Positions 11,581 through 23,020 of a DNA stretch of 64,000 bases are shown piece after piece. How positions within the stretch are numbered: position 1 is the stretch's first letter; every line of letters begins with the position of its first letter. The translations under genes and the position numbers were made by a program. The DNA comes from Chrysoperla carnea (Eukaryota; Arthropoda; Insecta; Neuroptera; Chrysopidae). The DNA lies in assembly GCF_905475395.1 (NCBI RefSeq), contig NC_058339.1, forward strand, positions 50,787,172 to 50,851,171, written 5' to 3'. The notes beneath the pieces were generated by a model, which saw only the letters and a list, made by a program, of their open reading frames with translations, had not been told where the DNA came from and made no database searches.

Positions 11581-12960
11581 ATATTTAGGCCTTATTTATG
11601 GGTAATACGCACAGCTTGATTTCATAAAATAGTTCTGCACATGGATTGATCCTGAATATTACAACGGCTCATACAGGGGCCTTATATTTTGTAAGTGCGC
11701 ATATTTGGGTCTTATATATTGGTATTGCGCACACTTTGATCCCATATAATTGTTCTGCGCATGGGATAATCTGGAATACAACAACTGCGCACACATTGAC
11801 CTTAAATTTTGTAAGTGTGCATATTTGGGTCTTATATATTGGAAGTACGTACAGATTAATCACAAATTATAGTTCGGCCCATGCATTTATCCTAAATCTT
11901 ACAACTACGCATACGCTGAATTTATATTTTGTTACTGCGCGTATGTAGGCCTAATACATTGCTAGTGCACGCATGTGGATTACATGAAATATTACTGCGC
12001 ATGGGTTGATTCTAAATATTACAACTGCGCAAACAGGGACCTTATATTTTGTAAATGGGCATATTTGGTCCTTAAATATTGAAAATGCGCATAAATTAAT
12101 CTCGAATTATAGTTCTGCGCATGCATTTTACCTGAATCTTAGAACTGCGCATTAGCTTCATTAATATTTTGCTACTGCGCATATGTTGGCCTTATATATT
12201 GCTAGTGCGCACATGTGGATTACATGTAATAGTACTGCGCATGGGTTGATCCTGAATATTACAACTGCGCATACAGGGACTTTATATATTGTTAGTGCGC
12301 ATATTTGAGTATTATATCCGGCAAGTGCGCACAGATTAATCAATAATTATAGTTGTGCGTATGCATTTATCCTGAATCTTACAACTACGCATACGCTGAA
12401 TTTATATTTTGTTACTGCGCGTATATAGGCCTTATATATTGCTAGTACACGCATGTGGATTACATGATGTAGTACTGCGCATGGGTTGATTCTAAATATT
12501 ACAACTGCGCAAACGGGAACCCTATATTTTGTAAATGGGCATATTTGGTCCTTAAATATTGAAAATGCGCATAAATTAATCACAAATGATAGTTCTGCGC
12601 ATGCATTTTACCTGAATCTTAGAACTGCGCATTAGCTTGGTTAATATTTTGCTACTGCGCATATGTAGGCCTTATATATTGCATGTGCGCACATGTGGAT
12701 TACATGTAATAATACTGCGCATGGGTTGATCCTCAATATTACAACTGCACATACAGGGACTTTATATTTTGTTAGTGCGCATATTTGGGTATTATATCCG
12801 GGAAGTGCCCACAGATTAATCAATAATTATAGTTGTGCGCATGCATTTATCCTGAATCTTGCAACTGCGCATACGCTAAATTTATATTTTGTTACTGCGC
12901 ACATGTAGGCCTTAAAAATTGCTTGTGCGCACACGAGGATTACATGTAATAGTACTGCGC
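11581..12960. repeat. 30-bp satellite with 480-bp higher-order unit
   Basis: About 46 tandem 30-bp units, nearly all carrying TGCGCA(T/C) in register, with no net indel over 1380 bp. Units alternate in 60-bp pairs and show a 480-bp higher-order repeat: 11881-12360 and 12361-12840 differ by only a few bases per 60, while the 240-bp offset is clearly more diverged. Because 30 is a multiple of three, frames stay open for 60-100 codons on both strands as decapeptide repeats. These are a by-product of periodicity, not genes. Confidence 0.95.
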
Positions 12961-13080
12961 ATAGGTTGACCCTCAATTCAAGCAAGTCTCTGTCGAATGT
13001 CCAAAATCGCATCTTTCTATAATTTAGAAGTCCCTTAGAATCGGTATAGCTGAATCATTTATAGATAAATCAATTATAGT
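12961..13080. other. array edge and spacer
   Basis: The last diverged unit fades out near 12975; the following 100 bp are unique in this window. Confidence 0.4.
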
Positions 13081-13350
13081 GGAAGTGATGGAAAAATAAT
13101 AACGCCACTAACCTTACCATGTTTTGTTATCAAATCTAAACGTGTATACAAAATTTCAACTCAATCGGTTGCAGATATCTGCTTTAAAATTGAGTAATAA
13201 CACCCCCCCCCCCATTTAACAAAATATGGCGGAAGCGAAGAGAAAATTTGATCAAGTCAACCATAAAAATTCAATGTCATTCAAAGTCAGCGTGCTTACA
13301 AAATTTCAACGTAATCGATTGAGGGTGTCGGCTTCAAAATTGGGTTGCAA
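13081..13350. repeat. two tandem copies of a ~150-bp dispersed repeat
   Basis: CGTGTATACAAAATTTCAAC...CAATCGGTTG...CTTTAAAATTGAGT (13140-13196) recurs as CGTGCTTACAAAATTTCAAC...TAATCGATTG...CTTCAAAATTGGGT (13290-13346). They are separated by a C-run (13203-13213) and ATGGCGGAAGCGAAG. Noncoding. Confidence 0.6.
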
Positions 13351-13509
13351 GATTATTTATTGTTGAACATAACAATACCATTGTTTTAAAGAAAATAAAA
13401 TTCGTTGTCATAGCAACCGTTAGTAGTGAACACTACAAGACATACAAGCAAAATGGCTTAAAACTTCTTGTGAAATTATATTTATACTTTTTTTAAATTT
13501 AAGGACAAA

Positions 13510-13830
13510 AAAAGTTGGATTTTGCATTAACGAAAAAAACAGGACTGGTTATTTACTTTCTCGAGGGAAAATGATTGTTTTTTCGAAAAAATGTTTCAAA
13601 CAAAAGTTGTTTATTTTTATGTAAGGAACATTTTTTACACTTAAACTTTTGTTCTATCTCTTACCGTTTTTCCGAAAATTGCAATTTAATTTTTTACTTT
13701 ATTTGCTTTTCACGGGAAAACAATTACCTTTACAACAAAATTTTTCATACAGAATTGTTTAATTTTATGCAAGGAACATTTTTTGCATTTAAACTTTTGT
13801 TCTATCTCTTACAGTTTTCGCTATAAAAGC
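13510..13830 (+). repeat. dispersed repeat family A, 5' part duplicated
   Basis: Two diverged copies in tandem, about 150 bp apart, of the family A opening block (AAGGAACATTTTTTACACTT...CTTTTGTTCTATCTCTTACC and AAGGAACATTTTTTGCATTT...CTTTTGTTCTATCTCTTACA). The CAGACAGAC part is missing. Confidence 0.65.
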
Positions 13831-14938
13831 AAATTAAAATTTTCCTAATTAATGTAACATAATAATTTTAATATGTTTTCTACATGGTACTTTGAATTTC
13901 ATAGGGTCTTAGTAATAAGATATATTTTATTTAATTTTTATAATATTTTAAGTTGGAAATATTGAAATACACAATTAATTTTTGAATATTTATTTAATAT
14001 TTATTCAAATTTAATCAATATTTAATTAAAATTATATAAATAACAAATTTTTAAGCGTATTTTAGTTTTCCCATACAAATTGTATAGGAAAAAAAACTAG
14101 CCTTCTGATTGGTTCATATTTTCCCATGTATTTTTAATAGGGCTAAAAATGCACTTTTAATTAGCGAAATTTCCCATTTCCCGTTAAAAATTTTGATATT
14201 TGGAAGTTTTTCTGGGGTATGATTTTTCTCTAATTTATTTTAATGAAAACCGCATCTTTATACCATTTCTCAGTTTTGCTGTGAATTTATGTCAGTGAGT
14301 GACAAAATTTCGGGGCGTGGCCGTTTTTTGACGCGTTATTGCTCGGAAACGATGAGAGCCGTGAACGTGAGCTTTGATTTACGGCGTCCCAGGGTATATA
14401 TCTACTTAAGTTGAAAAGCGCAACATTATAGCTCAAGTAGTTTCTGAGATATAAGGGTGTGAAAAAGGGCTATTTGACGTCCTGTATATATAGTCACAAC
14501 AAAAACATTCACATTTCACATATACATCATCATACATCATCATACATTACCCTTTCAATTTTCCATTTTACTTATCTACGCTAACGCACTGTTGTGCTAT
14601 ATGATTTATTATTAAAAAAACGTAGCGTATTTATAAAAAAAAAAAATGATAGAAATCTATTAGTAATAATAATAATAATAATAATAATATACAGCTAAAC
14701 CATGTTTTCATTTTTCAACGATTTGTTCCACTTAAAAATTTGATGTAGTAAAGTTGTTATAGTACAATATAAAATACAGATACCGTTACGATAATTTATC
14801 GTTCATACTATAGTATTCACTATATAAAGACCAAGTCACATGGCACTCATTACAGTTATATAAGACCGCGACGCATCAAATATATTAAAAATATATTTTT
14901 TCTACTTAAAATTTTTTGATGATTTTTTATTATTAAAA
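13831..14938. other. intergenic; repeat-like block and (TAA)n
   Basis: 14280-14495 is GC-richer (ACGCGTTATTGCTCGGAAAC, TTTCTGAGATATAAGGGTGT) and resembles a dispersed noncoding insect repeat. (ATA)9 microsatellite at 14664-14690. No gene recognised. Confidence 0.4.
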
Positions 14939-15460
14939 CTAGCTGACCCGGCAAACTTCGTATCGCCTAACAGTCGATTTTTTTTTTTTTTGAATAGTTA
15001 TTCTGCTATTCGGGACACCGAGTCAGCTAGTAAGATAAAAAAAACAACAATTACATTATGTCAAAAAAAAATTATAAAACACTTACAATTGTTTTAATAG
15101 TCAATAAAAAATCACAATGAAAATTACAATTTCAAATTTCCTCTTATGATATCTACTTATTATACACTCAATTATTTTGCTTTTCCGAAACCCCTCTACT
15201 AACACTTAAACTTTATGGTGTGGTATTAAAGTTCAAATTGACTTTTATTTATTATTACGAATCTTCTGAATGGGAATATAGAAAAGTGTTGTTTTTAGAA
15301 TTTTTCAGGTAATTATTTAAATTTTTTTCTCCGTAAGAACCATCCTCGTATTTCAAGGAATATTATAAAAAAAGAATTAGCGAAATCGGTTCATCTGCTC
15401 TCGAGATTTGCGTTTAGCAACATATTCAGCGATTCATTTTTGTATTATAGAAGATTTGAT
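14939..15460. repeat. dispersed repeat: GACCCGGCAAACTTCG family
   Basis: Begins CTAGCTGACCCGGCAAACTT and, at 15376-15445, has AGCGAAATCGGTTCATCTGC, GCGTTTAGCAACATATTCAG and GCGATTCATTTTTGTATTAT. From memory this start and end pair marks a common insect repeat. A 9-bp inverted repeat, CTAGCTGAC (14939-14947) and GTCAGCTAG (15022-15030), bounds its first 90 bp. Noncoding; class uncertain. Confidence 0.55.
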
Positions 15461-16500
15461 GAGGGATGAGGGATGGGTAGAAAATGTCACATAATTTGCA
15501 AACATTGTGTAAGGATAATAAATTTCTAATTTCTCATTTACGTCCGGCAAATAAATTTGACGCATGCTTAGAGCAATTACCTTTTAACTTATTCACTGAC
15601 AATCCCGTGCTCAGATATTGTTATATATAACTAACTCTTGGTCAACCATTGATAAAAAGATGGTTTGGAAGCCATATCCGTGGGTACATAGGAGTATTTG
15701 AAAATTATAAAGTTTATACTTTGAGTTTAAAGTAATGATTCATGTCTGGCTTCTTCTAAACAAAATTGTGGTTTGTGAAAATCTCTTCTTAACACGTTAG
15801 TTTCTTATGAAAAGCTCGATCATTCGATATATTTTAAAATTACTTTGGGGTAATTTTTTTATGTTACAACATCATCTATTCTTGTGACCATCTTCATCTA
15901 TTCTTCGACTAATGTAAACTAGCCTTTAGTCTTAAGACCTCAAGTATAATATAGTAAAGTGAGTATAGATATAACCATCGTCTACTATTTTATATTTAAT
16001 CAGTTTTATAATAATAATACACATAACATAGGTCTAGTTCTTGAAATATATACACATATATATTATACATAGTTAATTATATATCAACTGGTATTTCAGG
16101 TAATTTCTACATTTTAAATGTTATCGGCAATGTATATAATAAGATATTTTATTAGGCTTTAAAGCAAAGATCTCAGCGCCAATACGATAATAAAAAACAG
16201 CTTTTGTTAAATTATATTGTGCTTTTTGCCAAGTAAGGAAATAAATTTTGACACCATAAAAACAAAAAAAACAAATACGGGAAAATATTACAATTTTGGT
16301 TCCTTGGAAATGAAAAAATTACAAAAATTGAGGATAATATTTTAAATTGTATAACTTATTGTTGTTATACTAATTAATTAAATATCCCAAAATTATTGAC
16401 GTTAGTTCTTATTTTAATTTCTAGATAGAGTAACTCTACTAGCTAGATTATCGAATAAAATCCCTAAGTATTCTATAGAATAACTGAAATGCTTAGTTAA
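15461..16500. other. AT-rich intergenic, no gene seen
   Basis: No exon, repeat family or structured element recognised. Confidence 0.4.
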
Positions 16501-16504
16501 ATTA

Positions 16505-16860
16505 AAAATAACAACTGAAAACAAACAATTGACTGAGTTAATTGTTGAAATAACATGTATAGACAGTGTTGATTTCGCAAAACCCAATTGACCTATATTG
16601 CTCATTTACGAACTGACCTCACATTTTACGTCCTTAGCACGCTATAATAATTTCAGTTTGATATCTCTTTTCGTTTTTGAGTTGTCGTGCTTACGGGCAG
16701 ACAGGCGGACAGACAACCGTAAATGGACTAATTAGGTGATTCTATGAACACCTATACCAAAATTTTTTTCGTACCATCAATATTTCTAATCGTTACAAAC
16801 TTGGGACTAAACTTAATATACTATGTATATTTCATATATATAATATAAGCGTAATGTAAA
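16505..16860 (+). repeat. dispersed repeat family A, copy 3 (long)
   Basis: Contains ACAATTGACTGAGTTAATTG, CCCAATTGACCTATATTGCT, TACGTCCTTAGCACGCTATA, CTCTTTTCGTTTTTGAGTTG, GGCAGACAGGCGGACAGACA, GGACTAATTAGGTGATTCTA, GAACACCTATACCAAAATTT, TTACAAACTTGGGACTAAAC and a TATATTTCATATATATAATA end. It and the copy at 54390-54960 are the two most complete members. Confidence 0.75.
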
Positions 16861-18470
16861 TAATTTTTTTTGGATCTGATGTTCTATTAACGAGATAAGT
16901 CTTCGTAAATTATTTCTGTAAACTTTAATCTTAGCTATGTGAAGAAATTGTAGTAAAAATATTATGTCCTACTCTTTACCGATAACATATACATACGTAT
17001 TTTTGAAAACTAACATTTCTCAATATTCATAATTTTTTAATAAGTACATTAGGAATTATTACTTTCGTGTTTTCATTTAATTGATATAAAATTTCTTGCT
17101 TGCTACTACTTTTTTTTTAATAAATTATGCTTTAAAACGATGTTGTTCCATTCCATCTTATTTTATTACAACTCATAATTATATCAACCTTTTTAATTGA
17201 GAATTTGCCAATATATTGAAATGTAATAAATTCATCAGAAATTCTTTGTAAGTTATATTTATTGTACCGGGTTTTTCAATAAGATGTTACCACTTAAATG
17301 GGAGAGACAAGTTATCTAAAAATATGTTAATATTTATTAAAGAGACAAGAGCCGTTTTCTTGGCTGCAAAATATTCGTCATAAATTAATGCATTATGTTG
17401 TTTTTGAAAAAAATTCTTGTTTCAACTTTGATAGTGAATTCTTAATACCTAGATACTTTAAATTGTAAAAATTCATATAAAAATTAAATGTATACATACC
17501 CATTTCTAACGAATCCATAAATAATGGAAATTTTTTTTATTTTCAGTTAAAAGCCAGGGGTGTAACTGCTTGGAGGCATAATGGGGATCATGGTGGAGAA
17601 TTATCCGTGTTTTGCTGGTGAAAGATGCCTAATTGGAGTTTGTTGATCCATCTTTAAGACACCTCAAGTACAATTTCCAAAAAAAAAAAAAACTGGCTGA
17701 CAAATTCATACGGAAGAACCAGCCATCTTAACAAAAAATAAATTTTAACAAAATATGTGACTAATTCCAAAAATCTAAAATGAAAAATGTATCGCGAAAA
17801 TAAAAATTTGAAAATTAAAAAATGGATTAAATCTTTAAAAATAGAAACAAAAAAAAAGTTGAATTAAAACAATCCATCTCTAAAAAAAATCTGCTTAAAA
17901 AAAACTCTTTATGTGAAGTCCAAAACGTTTATGACTTGTATCTTATGGAAAAATAAAAGCTCTGTAATAACTAAAAAGATACAATTGTGATTAAAAAATG
18001 GCAAAAAACTCTACCAATGACAAAAAACAAAAAATCTCATAATGGTACTTTGTTCCAAAAAAGAAAAATAATAATAATATTAATTGTAAAAAAAATCAAT
18101 TTTTTAAAAATATTTGCCGAACATTTTGGCAATCAATTTTTTGCAAAAAAAAAAAAAATTAGAAAAAAATATTACAAAGTTTGCCAACAAAAATATCGTC
18201 CAAAATGGGTAAATCTATTTGTGCAGGTAGTGGATAAATAAATAAACAAGAAATGTTTTAGGTCTACGGCCAGAACACATTATGGTAATCGGATAGAAAT
18301 TTGGAAGACTATTGACAACATCTAAAAATTTTTTTATCCCTTACAAAAAAATTTATAGGCGTAGATTCTCTTTCAAAGGGATCCAAAATTTTTTTAATGT
18401 TTAACAAACCTAAAATTAACTGATGGCCATTGAAGAAATTTTGAAAAAGAAAAAAACAAATGAAAAAATT
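16861..18470. other. AT-rich intergenic around the candidate exon
   Basis: Apart from the 17547-17621 block nothing is supported. 17760-18240 is dominated by A-runs whose Lys/Asn-rich frames are compositional. Confidence 0.4.
17547..17621 (+). CDS. candidate terminal exon of an unknown gene
   Basis: A strong acceptor (T-run then TTTTCAG) precedes an open frame of 24 codons beginning LKARGVTAWRHNGDHGG and ending SVFCW, then TGA at 17619-17621. The block 17546-17660 is about half G+C against AT-rich surroundings. If real, it would be the last exon of a + strand gene whose other exons lie far upstream; none were identified. I do not recognise the peptide. It may equally be a repeat fragment. 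Confidence 0.25.
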   Translation, partial: LKARGVTAWRHNGDHGGELSVFCW

Positions 18471-18475
18471 ACTTG

Positions 18476-18524
18476 GTCGGTCACACGACAAGGGCTTTGT
18501 CGGTCACACGACAAGTGCTTGTCG
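18476..18524. repeat. short tandem repeat, 22-23 bp unit
   Basis: GTCGGTCACACGACAAGGGC and GTCGGTCACACGACAAGTGC occur in tandem (18476, 18499) and a third partial GTCG follows at 18521. Each unit contains the inverted pair CTTGTCG/CGACAAG. Confidence 0.7.
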
Positions 18525-21500
18525 TTTAACACCCTGAAAATTTAAAATTGCAATACCTCGAGTGTCAGACGGACCATTCCCATTCTTTCCAGTATTGAGC
18601 ATAGTAATTTTTTTTATTTATTATTACTTTATTTTTTTTATTCAAATAACGTCCCACAATGTTCTTGTGCAGTAATAAAAAATTTTAGTGAACCTCTGAA
18701 ATTGAAATAACTGACTTTGCAAATATTTATAGGCGAAAAAATTTTTTTTGCACAATGTTGACATCAGCCTCTCATCTCAAATGTCTGTCCATCTTAAAAT
18801 TACTTACCAAAATGTATTCTGGCCTTAAATCTATTTTTATTGTACAAATTTATTAAAACTCTTATGATTATATTATTCTTATTATTAATAACAATATTAG
18901 TACTTATTAAAAAAACAAATAACTACACTATAATATTATAGAGGTAATCAATTTTTAATTTACAAAAAAAAAAGTTGTAGAAAAAATAATAATACAAAAA
19001 TTAATGCCCACTAAAAAATAATTCAACGAAATCTTTTTATGTTCTTACAAGCAGATATTATTAATTTTTTTTCAAATATACTATTATTATTATTAGTTTT
19101 CAAAATAAACTATTCATATAATATTATACACACTAATTAATTAAAAAAAGAAAAAAACAAAAAGAAATCATAACCTTTAAATGTTAAAAATTTAAACAAA
19201 AAAAATTCAAAAATTCACAAAAAAAATATCAGCGACATTAAAATTATAAAACAACTTTTAATAAAAAATTATAATAAAATCAAAATAGACAAAAAATATA
19301 ATTCTTCTAAGCATGGAACTTTTTCTATGTATAAAAATTGTGTCCACTTATTTATTTTAAAATGAAATTTCATTTAATCTAAAATGTAGCAAGCGATTCT
19401 GTCCGCACATAAAATAATGAAATATATCAAAAATTCTTCAAAATGTATTAAGTATGATTTATTTTCTTGAGAGAGATCTAATGTGTAAGGTTTTTGTTGT
19501 TATTATCATAAGTCGGATATTTAACATGTATTTAACAGAAAATCGATTGTGAAACGCACAAAATTAATTCATAAAGTTTAACCTTAAGTTAAAAACGAGT
19601 AGTTTTAAACATAAGAGCTAACAAATACTTGAAAATTCGTAAAGTATTTGTCAATCATAAAAATGTATATTAATGTAAGAGCTAGGCATTTTTTGTTGTC
19701 TTTATTTTGCCTTAATAACACCGCAACTTTAAAATTCTGAATAATTAACTTTAATCCTTCAGACTGATCTTATATCGTACAATCATTACTCCTTGTGATG
19801 AGAGAAAATCTTACACTATTGTGCAAGCCCCAAGAGCAAAATTTCAAACTTTGTTTACAATATTTTTCTTGGTTACATATGTTTACGTGTGAAAATACAT
19901 TAATTCATATAAAAGAATAGTATATTAAATTTACTTACTTATTAAATGTTCTACCATCTGTCATTGAACACAGTATATCTACGGAAACAGCCGAAATATA
20001 ACAAAGCCATCCGAATTGCGGTTTTTTACCGACTTGACGATTTTTTTATCGACATTTTTAATTTCAGTAAATTATATCTAGTTAAAAAAATTTCAAGTGG
20101 TCATTCTATTTGGAATTTTAAAAACGAATTTTGTTTAATTAGCGTGAGAGAATCTTTCTACACAACAGTTCTGAAGGGTTAAGATTTTTTAACGGTGTAT
20201 GCAAAGTACATGCATAGCCTTAAAATATACCAAATGTTTCTTGGACATAAGCTAATTTAATTTCAGTTTTAGTATTTTCATAGACTTTTAGTATTTATCC
20301 ATGTGAGTTGGTGAAACACATCAATGCAATTTCTTTGATGGAAATTTATTTTGGATGATTCATTGCCAGATTTCAAAACTCCTCATGACCAAACGTAATA
20401 TTTAGGCGATAATACTAACAAATTTCCAATATGTTCACTTAAGTGGAAAATACAATAAGTGAAATTGTCTGAATGATTTAAAATTTAAGATATGGTATGA
20501 CCTTTTGATTGAACATTTTGTGCTTAGAAAGTAAATTTTATTTAAAAAAAAGAAAAGTTTTTGAATACCAAATTTAATGTAAGGAACTAAAATTTTATGA
20601 GTTACATAAAAATAATTCTAAAAATTAATAATATATTCCTTCTTGGAAATAAACACACAAATTTTTATTAGTGGCGTCACAAATAATAAACATACTTGAT
20701 TAAAATGAAATTTCAATTTAAATTAAATAAAATTAAAAATAATTTTTAAAAATAATATCTTACCGCCATCAAATAATTAAAGCTATATAAATACTTCTCT
20801 GCTGCCATAAAATAAAATAAAAATTTAAATTTAATCAAAAAGTGGAATAATTACAAAAAAAAAAATTAAAATTTTTATAGAATTTAAATATCATCAGGCC
20901 TCAGAAGAAAATTAAATATTTTTCATTAAATAAGTGTTCATTTTTTAAAAATTCGGTTTAAAAATTATTATTTTAAGGTTGTTCCATTACGAGTATTCGA
21001 AGTTTAAACTTAAATTAAACAGGTTACATACATTAGATATCATACACAATTTTTGTATTTGTAAGAGTATTTCATGCCATTTTGTGTCATATTTAATACC
21101 AATTGGCAATCGAAACTTCGCTGGGCAGTGCGATATAATTGATATTGGAAAAACCATTAAGCAACATGTAATGCATGTAGATTATTGAATTTTTTAAATT
21201 TAAATTAGTGCTCAGTTCGAACTACTTATCGTGTATTAAGTTGGCTTATATGATACTTCTGAGTCAATTTTTCGTCGATTGATAGAAATGTCTGGCAACC
21301 GTCGCCATGACGTAAAATCTATTCAAGTACCTTCAAAATTAAACTCAAACAATGCTATAGATATCAAATCAGCGAAGAATTGTATTTATTGCAATTTGTT
21401 TAATTTATGTGGAAATTTCTGACACTCTAAATAGAAAACCCAATAAAAATGCTGATAAAACATTTTAATTCATTTTAAACTTGTTTCTTAAAAATGAACT

Positions 21501-22340
21501 GGTTTTTATTAATAATTATTAATTAATATTAATTTTACAACTAGAGGACTTTTTAACAAATTGACAGAATGACTTTTTATGAAATTAAATAATTTAAAAA
21601 AAATTAAAAAATTGAGTGTGTGCGTATTAGCGCGTGCGTGTTTGTGTGTGTATAGACTTAATATATTTAGATGTATAAACACAAAAATGTAAATGATTAA
21701 AATTTAAAAAAAAAAAATGAAAAAAAAATTTTTATATATTGTAAAAATATATTGTATATGTTTAAGGTCTATATGAGAAAGACTTCATTTCAATTTTAAA
21801 AAAAATCGTATATATAGTCAGTGAATTTAATAATAATTATTTTTTGTAACTTTCTGGAAAATGATATATATATATATAAATATATAAATATATATTTAGT
21901 GATATGTTTAAAAGTATTTATCCACAGAGAGCAATTTTTATTCAAATAACGCTTTTTTTTTTATTATTATTATTTACGAAAAATTTATATTTTACTTTGA
22001 TTTATTATTAAAAAAAATTATTGAATTTATCTAATTTTTATTATTATTGAAAAATCTTTATTGTTTGTGCTTTTATTTTAAGTGTTTTTCAAAATACAAT
22101 AGAATTAGAAATTTTAAAAATATTATTAAAAAAACACATTGGTTTTATATGTAATTTAAGTTTAATTTTTAATTACATTTTTTCTTAATGATATTCAAGT
22201 TTTTCACAATTAAAATCACATCAAAAAACAATTTTTTTAACAAATATTTTTACTAAATGATGTGGTCATCAGTTGTTTTCTAGTAAACTAAAAATTAACC
22301 ATAAAAGTGTTATTCTAAAAAATTCCTCACGGGAAATTTT
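18525..22340. other. long AT-rich intergenic stretch, no gene seen
   Basis: Mostly A/T runs (for example 18880-19300 and 21690-22240) with a TG-rich microsatellite at 21616-21652. Several 60-80 codon frames exist (such as 19946-20182 and 20979-21188) but none resembles a known protein. Confidence 0.45.
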
Positions 22341-22369
22341 GTTATAAATCACACTTCGGATCTACGGAA

Positions 22370-22470
22370 ATGGACTAATTAGATTATTTTATGAACCTAT
22401 ACTAATTTTGTGTTTCTACCATCAATGATTATAAGCGTTACAAACTTGAGACTAAATTGAATATGCAACT
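22370..22470 (+). repeat. dispersed repeat family A, 3' part
   Basis: Shows GGACTAATTAGATTATTTTA, GAACCTATACTAATTTTGTG and GTTACAAACTTGAGACTAAA, the closing portion of the family, without the CAGACAGAC block. Confidence 0.65.
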
Positions 22471-22565
22471 GATTTATAGAACCATAATAAAATAAAAATT
22501 TAGAATAAACGAAAATCATATTAAAACTCATATTTAATGTTTTATCGTTATGAAAATAATAAAAC

Positions 22566-23020
22566 ATAAGAGGGGGTATCGCAAATCTGTCCCTAGCACC
22601 TAGACCAAGGAATTCTCGGTCACCTACTTGAGAACAACCTGTCACCCGAAAGAGAGACGTCTACGGGTAGGAGATACTATTAAATTTTAAGCAGATAAAG
22701 CTGTATAATTCTGTCAAGGCCAGATGCCACGCGGAAAGTCCACATCTTCGCCGGGATTTTTCTAAGGATTTATGGATCTTAAGTTTCGGATCCAATCATT
22801 ATAAACCTGACGCTCTGCAGATGCAAATAACTATTATGGAGGTTTCATCAGCCTCCATACAGGCCTTAATAGTGGATCATCAGAGATCCCCATATTAAGA
22901 AGGTAGTAGTTCAATCGACAATGTCCTGTCACGAATCCTACCACCCTTATCAACTGTGTTCTAGTAAGTTTCTATTCAGTTTGACTTGTCACATGCCCTG
23001 CGCAAAGTCCCAGTAACCAA
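22566..23020 (-). pseudogene. non-LTR retrotransposon RNase H-region remnant
   Basis: On the - strand the best stretch (about 22873-22965) reads RTQLIRVVGFVTGHCRLNYY then LLNMGISDDPLLR. After a 1-base frame change it continues CMEADETSIIVICICRAS (about 22800-22855). The V/LTGHCRLN...MG(I/L)SDDPLCRxCMExxET order is the C-terminal RNase H and Cys segment of I/R1/Jockey-type retrotransposons. It is frameshifted, interrupted and lacks endonuclease and reverse transcriptase. The block is clearly richer in G+C than its flanks. Confidence 0.8.

Noticed and set aside
11581..12960. A CRISPR array or a repetitive protein gene
   Set aside because: The units are contiguous 30-mers with no unique spacers, and the genome is eukaryotic. 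The open frames on both strands come from a period divisible by three and are broken repeatedly.
14664..14690. Functional meaning of the (ATA)n tract
   Set aside because: Simple microsatellite in AT-rich DNA.
20979..21188. A 69-residue gene
   Set aside because: No family similarity, no splice or promoter context, and composition typical of chance frames.
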